Part shown: positions 29,401 to 37,377 of the stretch, piece after piece
How positions within the stretch are numbered: the first letter of the stretch is position 1
How the letters are laid out: the number at the start of each line of letters is the position of its first letter
Origin: Spartinivicinus poritis
Lineage (GTDB): Bacteria > Pseudomonadota > Gammaproteobacteria > Pseudomonadales > Zooshikellaceae
NCBI RefSeq assembly: GCF_028858535.1
Contig: NZ_JAPMOU010000009.1
Coordinates: 1-64,000 of the forward strand
DNA: 64,000 nt
Direction of reading: 5' to 3'
Made by a program: the position numbers and the translations under genes
Notes under the pieces: model-generated
The model's input: only the letters and a program-made list of their open reading frames with translations
The model's database searches: none
Told to the model about the DNA's origin: nothing

Positions 29401-30443
29401 CCTGAATATTCTGTTCCAATTAAAAAAGTGGACTGTACACCTTCTGTTGCTTCTTCACTGATGACTATCCGATCATCACCCGTATAGCCATGTGACTGCC
29501 TTGGTTGGTCCATTAACCAAACCCATCCATCACTGGTTGTTAAGGCAAAGTCAAAATAATCATGAAAATGCTCAAAGCTGATTTTTTTTTCTAAAGTGGA
29601 TGTAAAACGCTTATCAAATGACAAACGAATAACTCTTTCCCCTTCACTCAACAACAGCAGTGGAGAAGCCACTTGTAACGCAATTTCACCATGGGTCTGT
29701 CGCTGAGGATCAGAAACACTGGGCTCACCAAACGTTAATGCACTCGTTTCAGGCAAACTGATACCTTGAGTACCATCAACCAGCGTGGTATGAACAAAAC
29801 GCACATGATTTTTATCATTTATTGCTTGCTCTAAACTTAGGGATCGTAAGCTTTGTAAGACAGCATGATTAATTCCTGTAGCAGTGGTGACCACATAGTG
29901 ACGCGGGTTATCATTCGTATCTGACCCTGCGTCAAAAGCCGTATTAACAGGCAATACGACAGATTCTGCCGTAGATTCTAAGCCCAGGACTAAGTGACAG
30001 TGATCAGGCTTGGGTGATTTTTCAGTTAGGCCTAATAAATCCCGATAATAGTAGTGTAAGTGTCGTTCGGTAAACCGATCAAATAAAAGCCTTGGATGTT
30101 TTTGTAATTCAATAAAAGCTAATAACAGTGCCATATGTGGACGTGCCGCTATCGCTTTAATTTCATCAGATACTGACGTGTCTCCTTCTACCCACGCAAC
30201 TAGCTTGGCAATATCGGCTTGGCTTGGCAAAAATAACTGCCAGTCAGTATGCGAGTTATCCGCCACTGAATAAAATCGGAGCCACTCAGAAAATTGTTTC
30301 AAGTAAATCAACCAGTCTTCTGTTGTGCGTTCTTCTACCGAAAAGTAGCTCGGTAATAGGGGTTGTAAATTACGTTGAGTTTGGAGCGTACCAGGCCGAC
30401 TTGTCGACGTCTCAACATATTGGTTATCGTGATTTATAGTCAT
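26472..30443 (-). CDS. Large eCIS baseplate protein (Afp11-like, gp6 class) with inserted domain
   Basis: 1323 residues, longer than I expect for Afp11. N-terminal residues include WLIYLKQFSEWLRFY; residues ~105-150 have FTERHLHYYYRDLLGL and HLVLGLESTAES, family-typical. The C-terminal ~350 residues are the conserved gp6/baseplate-J-like part: FPSFEGRPAESPDAFAMRVS, SERLRHKGRALNLWDYERL, then LEQFPEIFLANCQRV. Between them are a helical Tyr/Gln/Ala-rich segment (about residues 590-650), an apparent ILEI/FAM3-like domain (about 674-790) and a Pro-rich linker (PSKPIAPTEPQQPTAPAS). The protein forms the wedge of the baseplate; the inserted domain would be surface exposed. Nineteen bases after the PAAR-like gene. 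Confidence 0.85.
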   Translation of the reverse strand: MTINHDNQYVETSTSRPGTLQTQRNLQPLLPSYFSVEERTTEDWLIYLKQFSEWLRFYSVADNSHTDWQLFLPSQADIAKLVAWVEGDTSVSDEIKAIAARPHMALLLAFIELQKHPRLLFDRFTERHLHYYYRDLLGLTEKSPKPDHCHLVLGLESTAESVVLPVNTAFDAGSDTNDNPRHYVVTTATGINHAVLQSLRSLSLEQAINDKNHVRFVHTTLVDGTQGISLPETSALTFGEPSVSDPQRQTHGEIALQVASPLLLLSEGERVIRLSFDKRFTSTLEKKISFEHFHDYFDFALTTSDGWVWLMDQPRQSHGYTGDDRIVISEEATEGVQSTFLIGTEYSGDAVVVEIKLTALFPAIQVPESQSLGSPELPQLKLALKETDSHFVKHYQTFKMGLLNTVSLHVSVKGLTLPLIRNDEGPLDPGGPMELFGSQPAPQAETQLTHTELSLKALDWLSVNLDWNNKPNDLFEYYKPYRDYLIATQDGDFSQWPNHQVAVGSAYHYEADQLLFESTSISAKDASTLYPENFSWPDYAELPLDNSEPREWPVWYGFRLGHDDFGHSLYASVTTWHANQYAQQQLQYQIDLEDYEDAKAAYPQALAAYTESMQHYQQALSEYQVQKSQYDQPWTAHWASLWFYLISDPTTSDSEVGLYDAYHQRIVRNNTTTTAAFNIYIWDNNLRLWTEQRAFNLSNGGNQQMADFLNSLVYGQSVVITSGNAIGTVAERSLPALVEAIENCGGSQSWFTNSNLSTCVFVGQARSGAGQGAQHNHDKKTFSLFSVTSNGSLAFEKDYAAKSEFSDKTKPLAAPYDRYDPPSKPIAPTEPQQPTAPASIDEPVIVPEPWTPTINSIQVDYEAKADFSVNQLSPTSRHQLYHLNPLGLQNLSDVDKKTFVSVFDNTGYLYLGFSQAPLGGTLETLFQIAPIDSADEDDTDSELTWSYMATEGVTQQWVRFGVDNQTKDTERALILSDETNTLLDSGIISFGLLAEMTRTGAYLGDNQLWLRAAVKRPNGTLSTLAWSELDGVYSQAVKVTYNDEISPPLHLPDALPANTIAALVEDSVEPAIRAAIGSVTQPFPSFEGRPAESPDAFAMRVSERLRHKGRALNLWDYERLVLEQFPEIFLANCQRVEGQGFHVRLLVVPKTADPELLKPTVPPYLRLKIQDYLQTLMSPVVQLDVRAPRFHEVQFDIALTFEPQYDPGVVVKTLNDELTAMLSPWVGGGESSNLKGSIYLSDVVTFVEQRDYVNLVMQVGAYLIKGDGEKPVKVEGSEIKPEAPDIVLVPAKKHILRALPEGKAIFEGISIMEIEYDFEVAPN
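28075..28425 (-). other. ILEI/FAM3-like domain inside the Afp11-like baseplate protein
   Basis: Encodes residues ~674-790. By eye it follows the interleukin-like EMT inducer (ILEI) pattern: FNIYIWDNN strand, RAFNLSNGGNQQMADFLNSL, GQSVVITSGNA, LPALVEAIENCGGSQ, then STCVFVGQARSG and QHNHDKKTFSLFSVT. The matching FAM3 features I recall are FDMWGG, FIEFLKAIQDGTIVLM, LIADLGS, NWVFCGGKG and EQHIKN. The domain is bounded by a helical segment and a Pro-rich linker, as expected for an insertion. Inference from pattern; no profile search was possible. Confidence 0.55.
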
Positions 30444-30462
30444 AGGAAAATGACATCCATCG

Positions 30463-30885
30463 TTAAGTTACATCACACTTAATATTGCTTGTTATAAATT
30501 GTCCCATGCCAGAATATTTCGGCGTTCCATCTGGTACAGGCCCTGCAGCGGTGGGTTGTTGGGCTGGAGCAGTCACTTGCATCTCTGCTTGAAACTTCGA
30601 TCCTTTTAAAATAAGTGCTTTATTATTAACGGTTTTTTTACTTAACTGATCACCCGCTAATCCAGTAATTTTCAGAATGCCCATACCGGGGATAGAATAT
30701 GGACCTTGAATATAATTAATAGGCAGCTGTACTTTTTTTTCATCCCCTTCTAAACAGACTTTTTTACCAGTGACTGTCATCTTCCCACTGCCATTAATGG
30801 GCATTGATAAATTGCCAATTAAGGTAGCAGCCCCCATCGTAGGCTGAAACATCACCTGATCACCTTGAAGTATTATTTTATCCAT
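30463..30885 (-). CDS. PAAR-like spike tip (Afp10-like)
   Basis: 140 residues, in the Afp10 position between gp25 and the large baseplate gene. Gly-rich beta strands (ILQGDQVMFQPTMGAATLIG, NGSGKMTVTGKKVCLEGDE, IPGMGILKITGLAGDQLS) fit the PAAR-like/DUF4280-type sharpening tip rather than a classical PAAR repeat. The C-terminus has Ala/Pro linker QVTAPAQQPTAAG then GMGQFITSNIKCDVT. Expected to cap the VgrG-like spike and puncture the target membrane. No toxin extension is attached. Confidence 0.75.
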   Translation of the reverse strand: MDKIILQGDQVMFQPTMGAATLIGNLSMPINGSGKMTVTGKKVCLEGDEKKVQLPINYIQGPYSIPGMGILKITGLAGDQLSKKTVNNKALILKGSKFQAEMQVTAPAQQPTAAGPVPDGTPKYSGMGQFITSNIKCDVT

Positions 30886-30949
30886 CCTATCAGCCCTAGA
30901 TTGTTAGAACTCAAAAATCATTCAGTCATGATTCACGACGGGTATCAAT

Positions 30950-31357
30950 CTAAGCACTAGAGGCTTCTTGTAAATAAAAGGGATATACCAAATTATCACG
31001 CACATTCGTTTGACGAATAACATAACTCACTTGGATAGTGAGTAGGCCTTCCATACCTTTACTGTCATCCACCTCAACTGACTCCAATTCAATACGAGGC
31101 TCAAATCGTAATAACACATCAGAGAGTTTTTCAGCTAAAATTGCAATGGCACCAGCATCTAATGAACCAAACATAAAATCAGCCACTGGGCTACCAAAAT
31201 CAGGTCGCATGGCTCGCTCACCAAAATGTGTATCGATAATCACCCGTAACGCCTGTCGTATTTCATCCTCATCCGTCACCATTTCCGGGCCTTGCATAGG
31301 ATTAAAGAAATCGGGCGGAAAAGACCAACCCCTACCAATTAATTGAGAGTCACTCAT
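30950..31357 (-). CDS. gp25-like baseplate wedge protein (Afp9-like)
   Basis: 135 residues matching the GPW/gp25 family: DEDEIRQALRVIIDTHFGER, MRPDFGSPVADFMFG, LSDVLLRFEPRIELESV and a terminal beta hairpin. This small lysozyme-fold-related protein without enzyme activity helps trigger sheath contraction in phage T4, R-type pyocins, T6SS and eCIS. Length is typical. Order Afp8-9-10 is preserved. Confidence 0.9.
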   Translation of the reverse strand: MSDSQLIGRGWSFPPDFFNPMQGPEMVTDEDEIRQALRVIIDTHFGERAMRPDFGSPVADFMFGSLDAGAIAILAEKLSDVLLRFEPRIELESVEVDDSKGMEGLLTIQVSYVIRQTNVRDNLVYPFYLQEASSA

Positions 31358-31421
31358 AAATAACCTATAAACTAGAAATATTCTTAGCTAATTAATTAGA
31401 AAATATTACCCTCGAAAAGTA

Positions 31422-31547
31422 TATAGCCAATACGAATGGCTTTTAGGTGAGGCCGTCGAGTGATGAATTCCCATGAGCCTATTGAAATAGGTGATTGGGA
31501 TGAATAACGAAGACAACAAAGCCTAGAGGCCATTCGTGAAGGATATA
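31422..31547. repeat. MITE-like intergenic repeat, copy C
   Basis: About 126 bases with imperfect terminal inverted repeats: TATAGCCAATACGAATGGC at the left and GGCCATTCGTGAAGGATATA at the right. The core has GGTGAGGCCGTCGAGTGATG and a ...GATTGGGATGAATAA... part. The right end abuts the stop codon of the VgrG-like gene. Confidence 0.75.
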
Positions 31548-33206
31548 TTATTTTACTTCTGTCTTACTGGCCTTAATAAGACACTTACCACCCGCCTCGA
31601 TTGAAGCATCACCGCCAGGTTTAATGATAGATTTTCCTTTCGCCTTCAAGGTAATATCTTTATCACTATCAACAAGCATTCCTTTATTAACTGACAACTT
31701 ATTTTTATCTTGATTAATAGTCACACCCTCTTTTTCTGATAAAACCACACTGACTTTATCACTAGCCACCTGGGTAAGTGTTTTTTCTTTCTCATCAAAT
31801 AGCCATGATAATTTATCTTTGACCATGATGAGCCCACGCTTTTCGTTCTTTTCTGACAGTGCTATGGGCGGTTTATTTTTTGGGTTATACATCGCCCCCA
31901 AAATAACCGGGTCAGAAGCCTCGCCACCAAACCATCCAAGAATCACTTCATCATTAGGATTAGGAGGTAAAAATAAGCCAACGTCTTTACTGGCATAAGG
32001 TGAAGCAAGACGTGCCCATACAATATTATTTTTTGTGCCAAACGCTGGTATTTTTACTTGCAACCGAGATAATCCATCAGGGTCTTTTTTAAATGGCATC
32101 ACTTGTCCTACCAGCAGTCCTGGAACACCTTGATTAGAGTGAGATGGTTTCTTGAAAAATCCTGTTCGGGTAATAGGCAAACCAAAATGTACTGTCGTGC
32201 GCCAACCATTTTGATCTATTTGGTGACTTAATCCTGAAATGAAGTACTCGCCTTTAAATACACTACCAAAATGGAGTAACTTTATCTTATCGCCTAATGC
32301 AAACTGGCCTGTGCCAGTCAGCGTTAAGTAACCTTGGTAACGGTCCAGCTCCCTATAAAGTACTTCTCCAGCACTCCAACCTTTTAACTCTCCTGATTCA
32401 AGGGGGCTAAATGATTGAGTTTGCCAGTCTGGATGTTCGACTGCTTTTGCTGCCGAACTAGCGGTTTGATTTCCACCTGTTATTTTAGCAGCAGATCCCA
32501 CCGCCACAGGGTGGTCTTTTTGTGTTTTAATATTCCAGGCAGTAACTTTTATTTTATTGAGTGCCGAAGTAGTATCCACATTCAGTTGAGCATCCAGTAA
32601 GTCATCTATTTTTATCTCATGTACAGTCCCTTTTATGTTATCCGGTGAATCAATAGTCAGACCTTTAGGGCTAGGTACAATCAATAAGCCATTCACTTCA
32701 GCACGCGCTTTAGTAAAGGCCCAAATATGTTGATCAACCATGGCTAATTGATTGTGCTGTACAGATGTAGAGGCTACTTTTGTCACTTTTACTTTACGGC
32801 TATTTAATAAAGTTTTTAGGGTATCTCCATCTTTGCTCTTTTCTTTAAATACCTGGGTCAGCCTTGGTTCTACTAGCTTAATAAGATCCCCATGGCCAAT
32901 AACAGTTAATGCTAATAATCCTCTATTAACTGTTATACGTTGCCCAGTAACTAGTCCAGAGAATAATGTCGCTTCTTTGCCTTTACTGCCCATAAAACTA
33001 GCAGACAACTCAACGGTTTTACCAGGCGCTAACTCTTTCTTTTCAGATAGTTCAAATTCTCCAGTAGCAGGATCACCATCAGCTAATTGTATAAATATTT
33101 CTGGAATGGCGTGTAACTCGTAACGTGTGGTAACTGACAACAGTCGAACATCTCGACTAATATCTTTTCCATCTGCTTTTAAAATAAAGGTGACAGCCGT
33201 ATTCAT
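31548..33206 (-). CDS. VgrG/gp5-like central spike (Afp8-like)
   Basis: 552 residues. The N-terminal half resembles the gp27/late-control-D hub (MNTAVTFILKADGKDISRDV, RLLSVTTRYELHAIPEIFIQ). A gp5-type OB-fold follows (PGLLVGQVMPFKKDPDGLSR, IVWARLASPYASKDVGLFLP, EVILGWFGGEASDPVILGAM). The C-terminus is a short beta-helix of Lys/Asp/Gly repeats (DKDITLKAKGKSIIKPGGDA). Trimers form the spike beneath the PAAR-like tip. Its start overlaps the LysM gene stop by four bases (ATGA), a sign of translational coupling. No enzymatic extension. Confidence 0.88.
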   Translation of the reverse strand: MNTAVTFILKADGKDISRDVRLLSVTTRYELHAIPEIFIQLADGDPATGEFELSEKKELAPGKTVELSASFMGSKGKEATLFSGLVTGQRITVNRGLLALTVIGHGDLIKLVEPRLTQVFKEKSKDGDTLKTLLNSRKVKVTKVASTSVQHNQLAMVDQHIWAFTKARAEVNGLLIVPSPKGLTIDSPDNIKGTVHEIKIDDLLDAQLNVDTTSALNKIKVTAWNIKTQKDHPVAVGSAAKITGGNQTASSAAKAVEHPDWQTQSFSPLESGELKGWSAGEVLYRELDRYQGYLTLTGTGQFALGDKIKLLHFGSVFKGEYFISGLSHQIDQNGWRTTVHFGLPITRTGFFKKPSHSNQGVPGLLVGQVMPFKKDPDGLSRLQVKIPAFGTKNNIVWARLASPYASKDVGLFLPPNPNDEVILGWFGGEASDPVILGAMYNPKNKPPIALSEKNEKRGLIMVKDKLSWLFDEKEKTLTQVASDKVSVVLSEKEGVTINQDKNKLSVNKGMLVDSDKDITLKAKGKSIIKPGGDASIEAGGKCLIKASKTEVK

Positions 33207-33931
33207 GACTCAGACTCAAGAGGTGGAAATATTATGCTTTGCCCAGGTTGTAAACGACGAAAATGATTCAATTTATTCACTTTAGCGACTTCAATGATAT
33301 ATTTAGGGTCTTGATAAATATCCCATGTTTTAAAAGGCAGTTTATCTTCATTGATTACCAAGCGTATATGCGTAAGGTCAGGTGAGTTTTTGCCTTCTTT
33401 TTTATCTAATGCTTTCTCAGACAAGTGCTCTATGAATGTACAAGTCACCTCAACAATCAGCGGTTTGCCTTCTAAGTTTGTTAATACATATTTCAGGTCT
33501 AAATCTTTTAAGCGACAATAAAAGCCACCATTCACACTATTGCCAATTGGCATCTCACCCCATTTTACTATTAAGAAGCGGCTTTCATGGCTAGCACCAT
33601 CCATTGAATACAAGGCTTTCATTAATTCTTGAATTTTTTTCTTTAGATCACGATCACCCGTGAGTGAGCCAGTGACAAAACTCGTTAAGCTATCTGCATA
33701 AATGGTCGCATCATAATAAAAAGTAACCGATACTTCTGAAGGCTCGCCTCCTTGGTATTGGGTATTACCACTAATGGTATTAATTGAGCATTCAGTAGAA
33801 ATATTATTCGCCATCTTTAAGGATAAAGACTCAGGCTTGTAGGGTAGCGTTATCGTCTTTTCTCCTTTATTTCGATCAGCATTGGTATAACTTAACAACG
33901 TCATTTCCGCTTCTTTACCTAATAGCCCCAT
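33203..33931 (-). CDS. LysM-type baseplate adaptor (Afp7-like, gp53 class)
   Basis: About 242 residues. The body is a beta-rich CIS tube/adaptor domain (LSYTNADRNKGEKTITLPYK, CSINTISGNTQYQGGEPSEV, SVTFYYDATIYADSLTSF). The C-terminus ends in a LysM-like segment (YQDPKYIIEVAKVNKLNHFR, LQPGQSIIFPP). In T4 and eCIS this protein links the tube start to the hub. I take the ATG at 33931 with AGGTGG upstream; the frame begins at a GTG at 33940. It starts three bases after the stop of the DUF5908 gene and its end overlaps the spike gene. Confidence 0.87.
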   Translation of the reverse strand: MGLLGKEAEMTLLSYTNADRNKGEKTITLPYKPESLSLKMANNISTECSINTISGNTQYQGGEPSEVSVTFYYDATIYADSLTSFVTGSLTGDRDLKKKIQELMKALYSMDGASHESRFLIVKWGEMPIGNSVNGGFYCRLKDLDLKYVLTNLEGKPLIVEVTCTFIEHLSEKALDKKEGKNSPDLTHIRLVINEDKLPFKTWDIYQDPKYIIEVAKVNKLNHFRRLQPGQSIIFPPLESES

Positions 33932-33933
33932 CA

Positions 33934-34113
33934 CTACCACCTTTTCCTATCATCAATCGCTTGTAACAGTGCCAATAAACGTTCTTCTGTTAAATCAATA
34001 CCAACTGTGTTTATTTGTGGTTGAGAATTAGTTTGCTCAGTCGTCGTACTGGGAGAATGAGTTGGGTTTTTCACACACGCCTGTACACTTAGCTGTTTCA
34101 GTTGAATAGACAT
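33934..34113 (-). CDS. Short eCIS protein of DUF5908 type (Afp6-like)
   Basis: 59 residues, from the ATG at 34113 to the TAG at 33934-33936. N-terminus MSIQLKQLSVQACVKN follows the short family pattern (PIEI-hydrophobic-I/V-K). Then comes a Thr/Ser/Gln linker and the C-terminal LTEERLLALLQAIDDRKRW, with RRW/KRW-type end seen in Afp6/PVC6. It fills exactly the Afp6 slot between the second tube protein and the LysM adaptor, and its stop is two bases from the next start. Function in the particle is unknown. Confidence 0.72.
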   Translation of the reverse strand: MSIQLKQLSVQACVKNPTHSPSTTTEQTNSQPQINTVGIDLTEERLLALLQAIDDRKRW

Positions 34114-34138
34114 TGCGATTGTCCTATGCTGGTAAAAC

Positions 34139-34163
34139 CTAAGAATGACTCGCGAAAGGTATA
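34139..34163. repeat. Solo end of the MITE-like repeat, copy F
   Basis: On the minus strand TATACCTTTCGCGAGTCATT then CTTAG, one base after the stop codon of the second tube gene. It matches the left end of the family (TATACCCTTCGCGAATGATT) at most positions. Confidence 0.5.
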
Positions 34164-34164
34164 G

Positions 34165-34659
34165 TTATAAAGAGACAGGTAGCAACTGCCTATAATTATA
34201 TTCCATCGACTCAATCAATAATTGATTCTCATCCGCTGCCAACGATCCCCACTTGAGTGAAGCCAAAAAGGCATCAGTCGCCAACCACGCTTTTATAGGG
34301 ACTGGGATTGGTGAATCATCCAACAAACTCACTAACACATCTGTTTGTAATAACTTAGCATCCCATTCTAGCCATTCCATGGTATGCGTCACTTGTAGTG
34401 GTGTTGGTACACTATAGACACCACGTTCAAACGTCATCGTACCCCGAGTAGGCTTAGACTTTAGTAATGCCCAGTTTTCTTGGGTTTCTAGTTGTCGATT
34501 AATTTCAAGTCCAGATATCTTCTTAAAACGAATATCCATCGGGGCAATCATAGGGGTTTTAGCCTTTAATAACACCGCTGCATATCGGTACCCCACTAAT
34601 GGAGGTACCTCTAGCGGATTATTTTTCAGCGTTTCTGCCAGTGCTTGCAAATAAGCCAC
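34165..34659 (-). CDS. Second eCIS tube-type protein (Afp5-like)
   Basis: 164 residues of the gp19/conserved tail-tube family: PPLVGYRYAAVLL, MDIRFKKISGLEINRQLETQ, TRGTMTFERGVYSVPTPLQV, ESMEYNYRQLLPVSL. Compared with the main tube protein it is longer and diverged, which fits the Afp5 tube-initiator that connects the tube to the hub. Eleven bases after the main tube gene. It ends one base before a solo repeat end. Confidence 0.85.
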   Translation of the reverse strand: MAYLQALAETLKNNPLEVPPLVGYRYAAVLLKAKTPMIAPMDIRFKKISGLEINRQLETQENWALLKSKPTRGTMTFERGVYSVPTPLQVTHTMEWLEWDAKLLQTDVLVSLLDDSPIPVPIKAWLATDAFLASLKWGSLAADENQLLIESMEYNYRQLLPVSL

Positions 34660-34670
34660 TTGAATTGCCC

Positions 34671-35117
34671 TTATTTAAATTCAATTTTCACATCGTCAGC
34701 CATGAGTTCTAATGTCTCAACAGCCACTTCATTAGAACTGCCATTAAAACTCGGTGCCGTTAGTTTTTTGGGAAAAGCATTGGTTACTGTCCACACGACT
34801 AAGGGCTCATCACCACTTTCATTTGTCAAACTAACGGTAATATCCCGTTTATCAATTAAATTTAAACTCGTATTACTGATCCAATCATAAAATTGACTTT
34901 TCTTACGAACCACTCCCCGCTTCATGGTTATATTGACATCCGTAGGTTGGCCTGGCATATGTTTCTTACCTAGCCCATCTTTATAGGTAATGGTCTCATA
35001 ACTAATATCGAGCCCTGAGACTTCAGAAAATGCTATGGACTCATCACCCATCGTAACAACAAAACGATAAACGGGTATTGGGTATTCATTTTTTATGTCA
35101 TCGACTGAGGTTGGCAT
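34671..35117 (-). CDS. eCIS inner tube protein (Afp1-like)
   Basis: 148 residues of the gp19/Hcp-like tube family: YPIPVYRFVVTMGDESIAFS, EVSGLDISYETITYKDGLG, MPGQPTDVNITMKRGVVRK, and C-terminal MADDVKIEF. Hexameric rings of this protein form the channel through which cargo passes. Only one copy of this short type is present. Located right after the sheath gene, in reverse order to afp where tube precedes sheath. Confidence 0.9.
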   Translation of the reverse strand: MPTSVDDIKNEYPIPVYRFVVTMGDESIAFSEVSGLDISYETITYKDGLGKKHMPGQPTDVNITMKRGVVRKKSQFYDWISNTSLNLIDKRDITVSLTNESGDEPLVVWTVTNAFPKKLTAPSFNGSSNEVAVETLELMADDVKIEFK

Positions 35118-35213
35118 AATCGTGCTCCTGAACCATTAACGCCTATAGGAAAAATTATTAGGAAATGGTTCACTATGAATTAAATATAATTGTTAAAGAA
35201 TAAAGTAGTGGGA

Positions 35214-36617
35214 TTAGCCTTCAAGCGATTTATGCGAGAAAGTCAAGACAATAAACTCTGCAGGTCTCACTGCAGCAATACCAATTTCGATACGCATATA
35301 TCCATTATTAATATCATCTTCTGTCATCGTTTGACCTAAGCCTACATTGACAAAGAAGGCTTGTTCAGGCGTCTCACCAAAAAGCGCGCCTTGGCGCCAT
35401 AGGTTGGTTAAATAGCTTTCAATCATTGTTTTAAGTTTTAACCAAGTAAATGGCGTATTTGGTTCAAATACAGCAAATCCTGTGGATTTTTGAATAGACT
35501 CTTCCACCATATTGAACAGTCTTCTTACCGATACATAGCGCCACTCATTGTCATTACCCGCTAAGGTTCTCGCACCCCATACCAGTGTTCCTTTACCGGT
35601 AAAGGCACGAATCGCATTTATTGACTTACCTGCCGTCGTGTCAACATTAAGATTTTCTTGTATTACATTATCAATGATCCGTGTTGGTCCAACAATGCCA
35701 CTCACACTGACATTTGCAGGTGCTTTCCATACCCCTCTAGCACCGTCTACACGAGCATAAATACCCGCCATCGCAGATGAGGGAGGTAAAATTAAATAGT
35801 TTTTAGCCAGTTTGTTTTTAAGTATGGAATAAGCCTCTGTGCCCTGTAATGATGGATCATTCATTGCCACATCATCGAGTGTCACTTTCGACTCGTCATA
35901 AGCACGTGCCATGGTTGTCATCAAATAGGGATAATAAGCTGCCCCGTATTTAGCAAAATCAACTTCGTTATTAATTGTATCTCTTAATGCTTTTACATCG
36001 TTATCTCGACTTGTGGAGTCATTACCTAAAGAATCTACACAATCAATTAGCATAAAACGATCTTTAAGCTCTGTACACTTCGCTAGTCCTTTATTACAAA
36101 GACCATAAAACTCTGGAAGGCTGTCCTTGAAGCGTGGAGCAGCATCAGCTAATACCATCAATGTCACTTCATCTACTTGTGAAACCACATCGATGGCTTC
36201 CTCAAATAAAGCCTTTTCAGTACTGACATCTGTATATTTAGCAGGCGTACCAATAGAAATGACATAACAAGCACCACCACCATTGGCAAAATAATGGGCA
36301 ACACTTTGATAAAGAATAAAGTCCGGCATTTTACTCAAAGTGTCTTTTTTAAACTTCACATCAATAACGTTACCTTCACTGTCTTTAATACTTTCTAAAT
36401 CAAACGATTCATCAAAAGGCCCCCCGAACCAACTCTCATATTCAACCAGTGAAGTAATTCGAACACTTTGATTAACAAGACTCTCTCCCCCAGCATCCTC
36501 ATCTATTTCAGTACGACCAATAAATGCAGGTATTGCTGTTGCCACTTCAGCAACGGATGGTGGAAATATTGATCTTTCTTCAACGTATACATTTGGTGTT
36601 TTATAACTTGATGCCAT
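35214..36617 (-). CDS. eCIS contractile sheath protein (single copy)
   Basis: 467 residues. N-terminus YKTPNVYVEERSIFPPSVAE and TAIPAFIGRTE, middle ILPPSSAMAGIYARVDGARG, and C-terminal RRLFNMVEESIQKSTGFAVF, FEPNTPFTWLKLKTMIESYL and RPAEFIVLTFSHKS are the hallmarks of phage tail sheath/Afp2-4 proteins. Sheath contraction drives the tube into the target. Afp and PVC carry three sheath paralogues; here only one gene is seen. Directly precedes the tube gene. Confidence 0.93.
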   Translation of the reverse strand: MASSYKTPNVYVEERSIFPPSVAEVATAIPAFIGRTEIDEDAGGESLVNQSVRITSLVEYESWFGGPFDESFDLESIKDSEGNVIDVKFKKDTLSKMPDFILYQSVAHYFANGGGACYVISIGTPAKYTDVSTEKALFEEAIDVVSQVDEVTLMVLADAAPRFKDSLPEFYGLCNKGLAKCTELKDRFMLIDCVDSLGNDSTSRDNDVKALRDTINNEVDFAKYGAAYYPYLMTTMARAYDESKVTLDDVAMNDPSLQGTEAYSILKNKLAKNYLILPPSSAMAGIYARVDGARGVWKAPANVSVSGIVGPTRIIDNVIQENLNVDTTAGKSINAIRAFTGKGTLVWGARTLAGNDNEWRYVSVRRLFNMVEESIQKSTGFAVFEPNTPFTWLKLKTMIESYLTNLWRQGALFGETPEQAFFVNVGLGQTMTEDDINNGYMRIEIGIAAVRPAEFIVLTFSHKSLEG

Positions 36618-36681
36618 TTTTAGTCCTAATATTTATTTAAAATTCTAGAAAAAACCTACTCAATCTAGGAATTCATTAGAT

Positions 36682-37059
36682 TCATGCTATTTTGTTATCA
36701 ATATGGTTTAATAGATTATCATAGTAGTTTTTTGTTTCACTTCTAATTTTGTCAACTTTCAGTTCCATATCTTTGTATATGGCGACACTTTCCTCCTTTT
36801 TCATATAAGTTTCTGCTACGTCTTTTTGATAACTAAGTAGCTGCTTTTCAATTTCGTGTAAATGCTTTTCTTGATGCCGAATAATGTCTTTAAAGTCAAC
36901 ATGTAACACTTCTAATTTATTGCTTACGTCAGCGATTCTTACTTCTGCTCCTTGCTGTAGCAACTGGGACTGTCTATTTAAGCTCCAGCGAATAGTAGCC
37001 ATAGTGATACCTAAAAAGCTTAAAAATAGGCCAACATATGGTAATAAGGCTGTTTTCAT
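36682..37059 (-). CDS. Small membrane-anchored coiled-coil protein of the eCIS operon
   Basis: About 125 residues. One N-terminal hydrophobic helix (LLPYVGLFLSFLGITMATIR) is followed by a long charged coiled coil (about residues 35-125: VSNKLEVLHVDFKDIIRHQE, HLHEIEKQLLSYQKDVAETY and so on). The ATG at 37059 is preferred; the frame opens at a TTG at 37074. Architecture recalls small phage lysis-region/DUF2730-like proteins, but I recognise no family. It might tether particles to the membrane or help release. Between the acidic 79-aa gene and the sheath gene. Confidence 0.7.
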   Translation of the reverse strand: MKTALLPYVGLFLSFLGITMATIRWSLNRQSQLLQQGAEVRIADVSNKLEVLHVDFKDIIRHQEKHLHEIEKQLLSYQKDVAETYMKKEESVAIYKDMELKVDKIRSETKNYYDNLLNHIDNKIA

Positions 37060-37074
37060 CTCATACACTACCAA

Positions 37075-37314
37075 TTAATTAAATCTGTAATCATTACTGT
37101 CAATCTTATTGTCAACTACTAATAAATCAGCATACTCTGCCTCATCTGCAGCCAAATCAGGCTCTTCATCGAAATCCATTAAATCTACAAGACCGACAGC
37201 CTCACTAAGTACATCCAACTGCTGTAGTAATTTATTTATATTTTCTTCATTTTTTTCTATAGTAGAATCAATTGCATTATAAAAGGCAGCAGAAAATAGG
37301 CGATTATTATCCAT
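37075..37314 (-). CDS. Small acidic protein of unknown function
   Basis: 79 residues with strongly acidic composition (FDEEPDLAADEAEYADLLVV). The N-terminal half is an amphipathic helix (ENINKLLQQLDVLSEAVGLV). AAGGAAC seven bases before the ATG supports expression. No family recognised. It could be a decoy, anti-factor or chaperone for the operon's early proteins; position is the only clue. Directly abuts the membrane coiled-coil gene. Confidence 0.65.
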   Translation of the reverse strand: MDNNRLFSAAFYNAIDSTIEKNEENINKLLQQLDVLSEAVGLVDLMDFDEEPDLAADEAEYADLLVVDNKIDSNDYRFN

Positions 37315-37377
37315 AACATAGTTCCTTTCCGTGTTTTTATACTTATTTCCGAATAGAAAATATTTTTAGAGATATCC

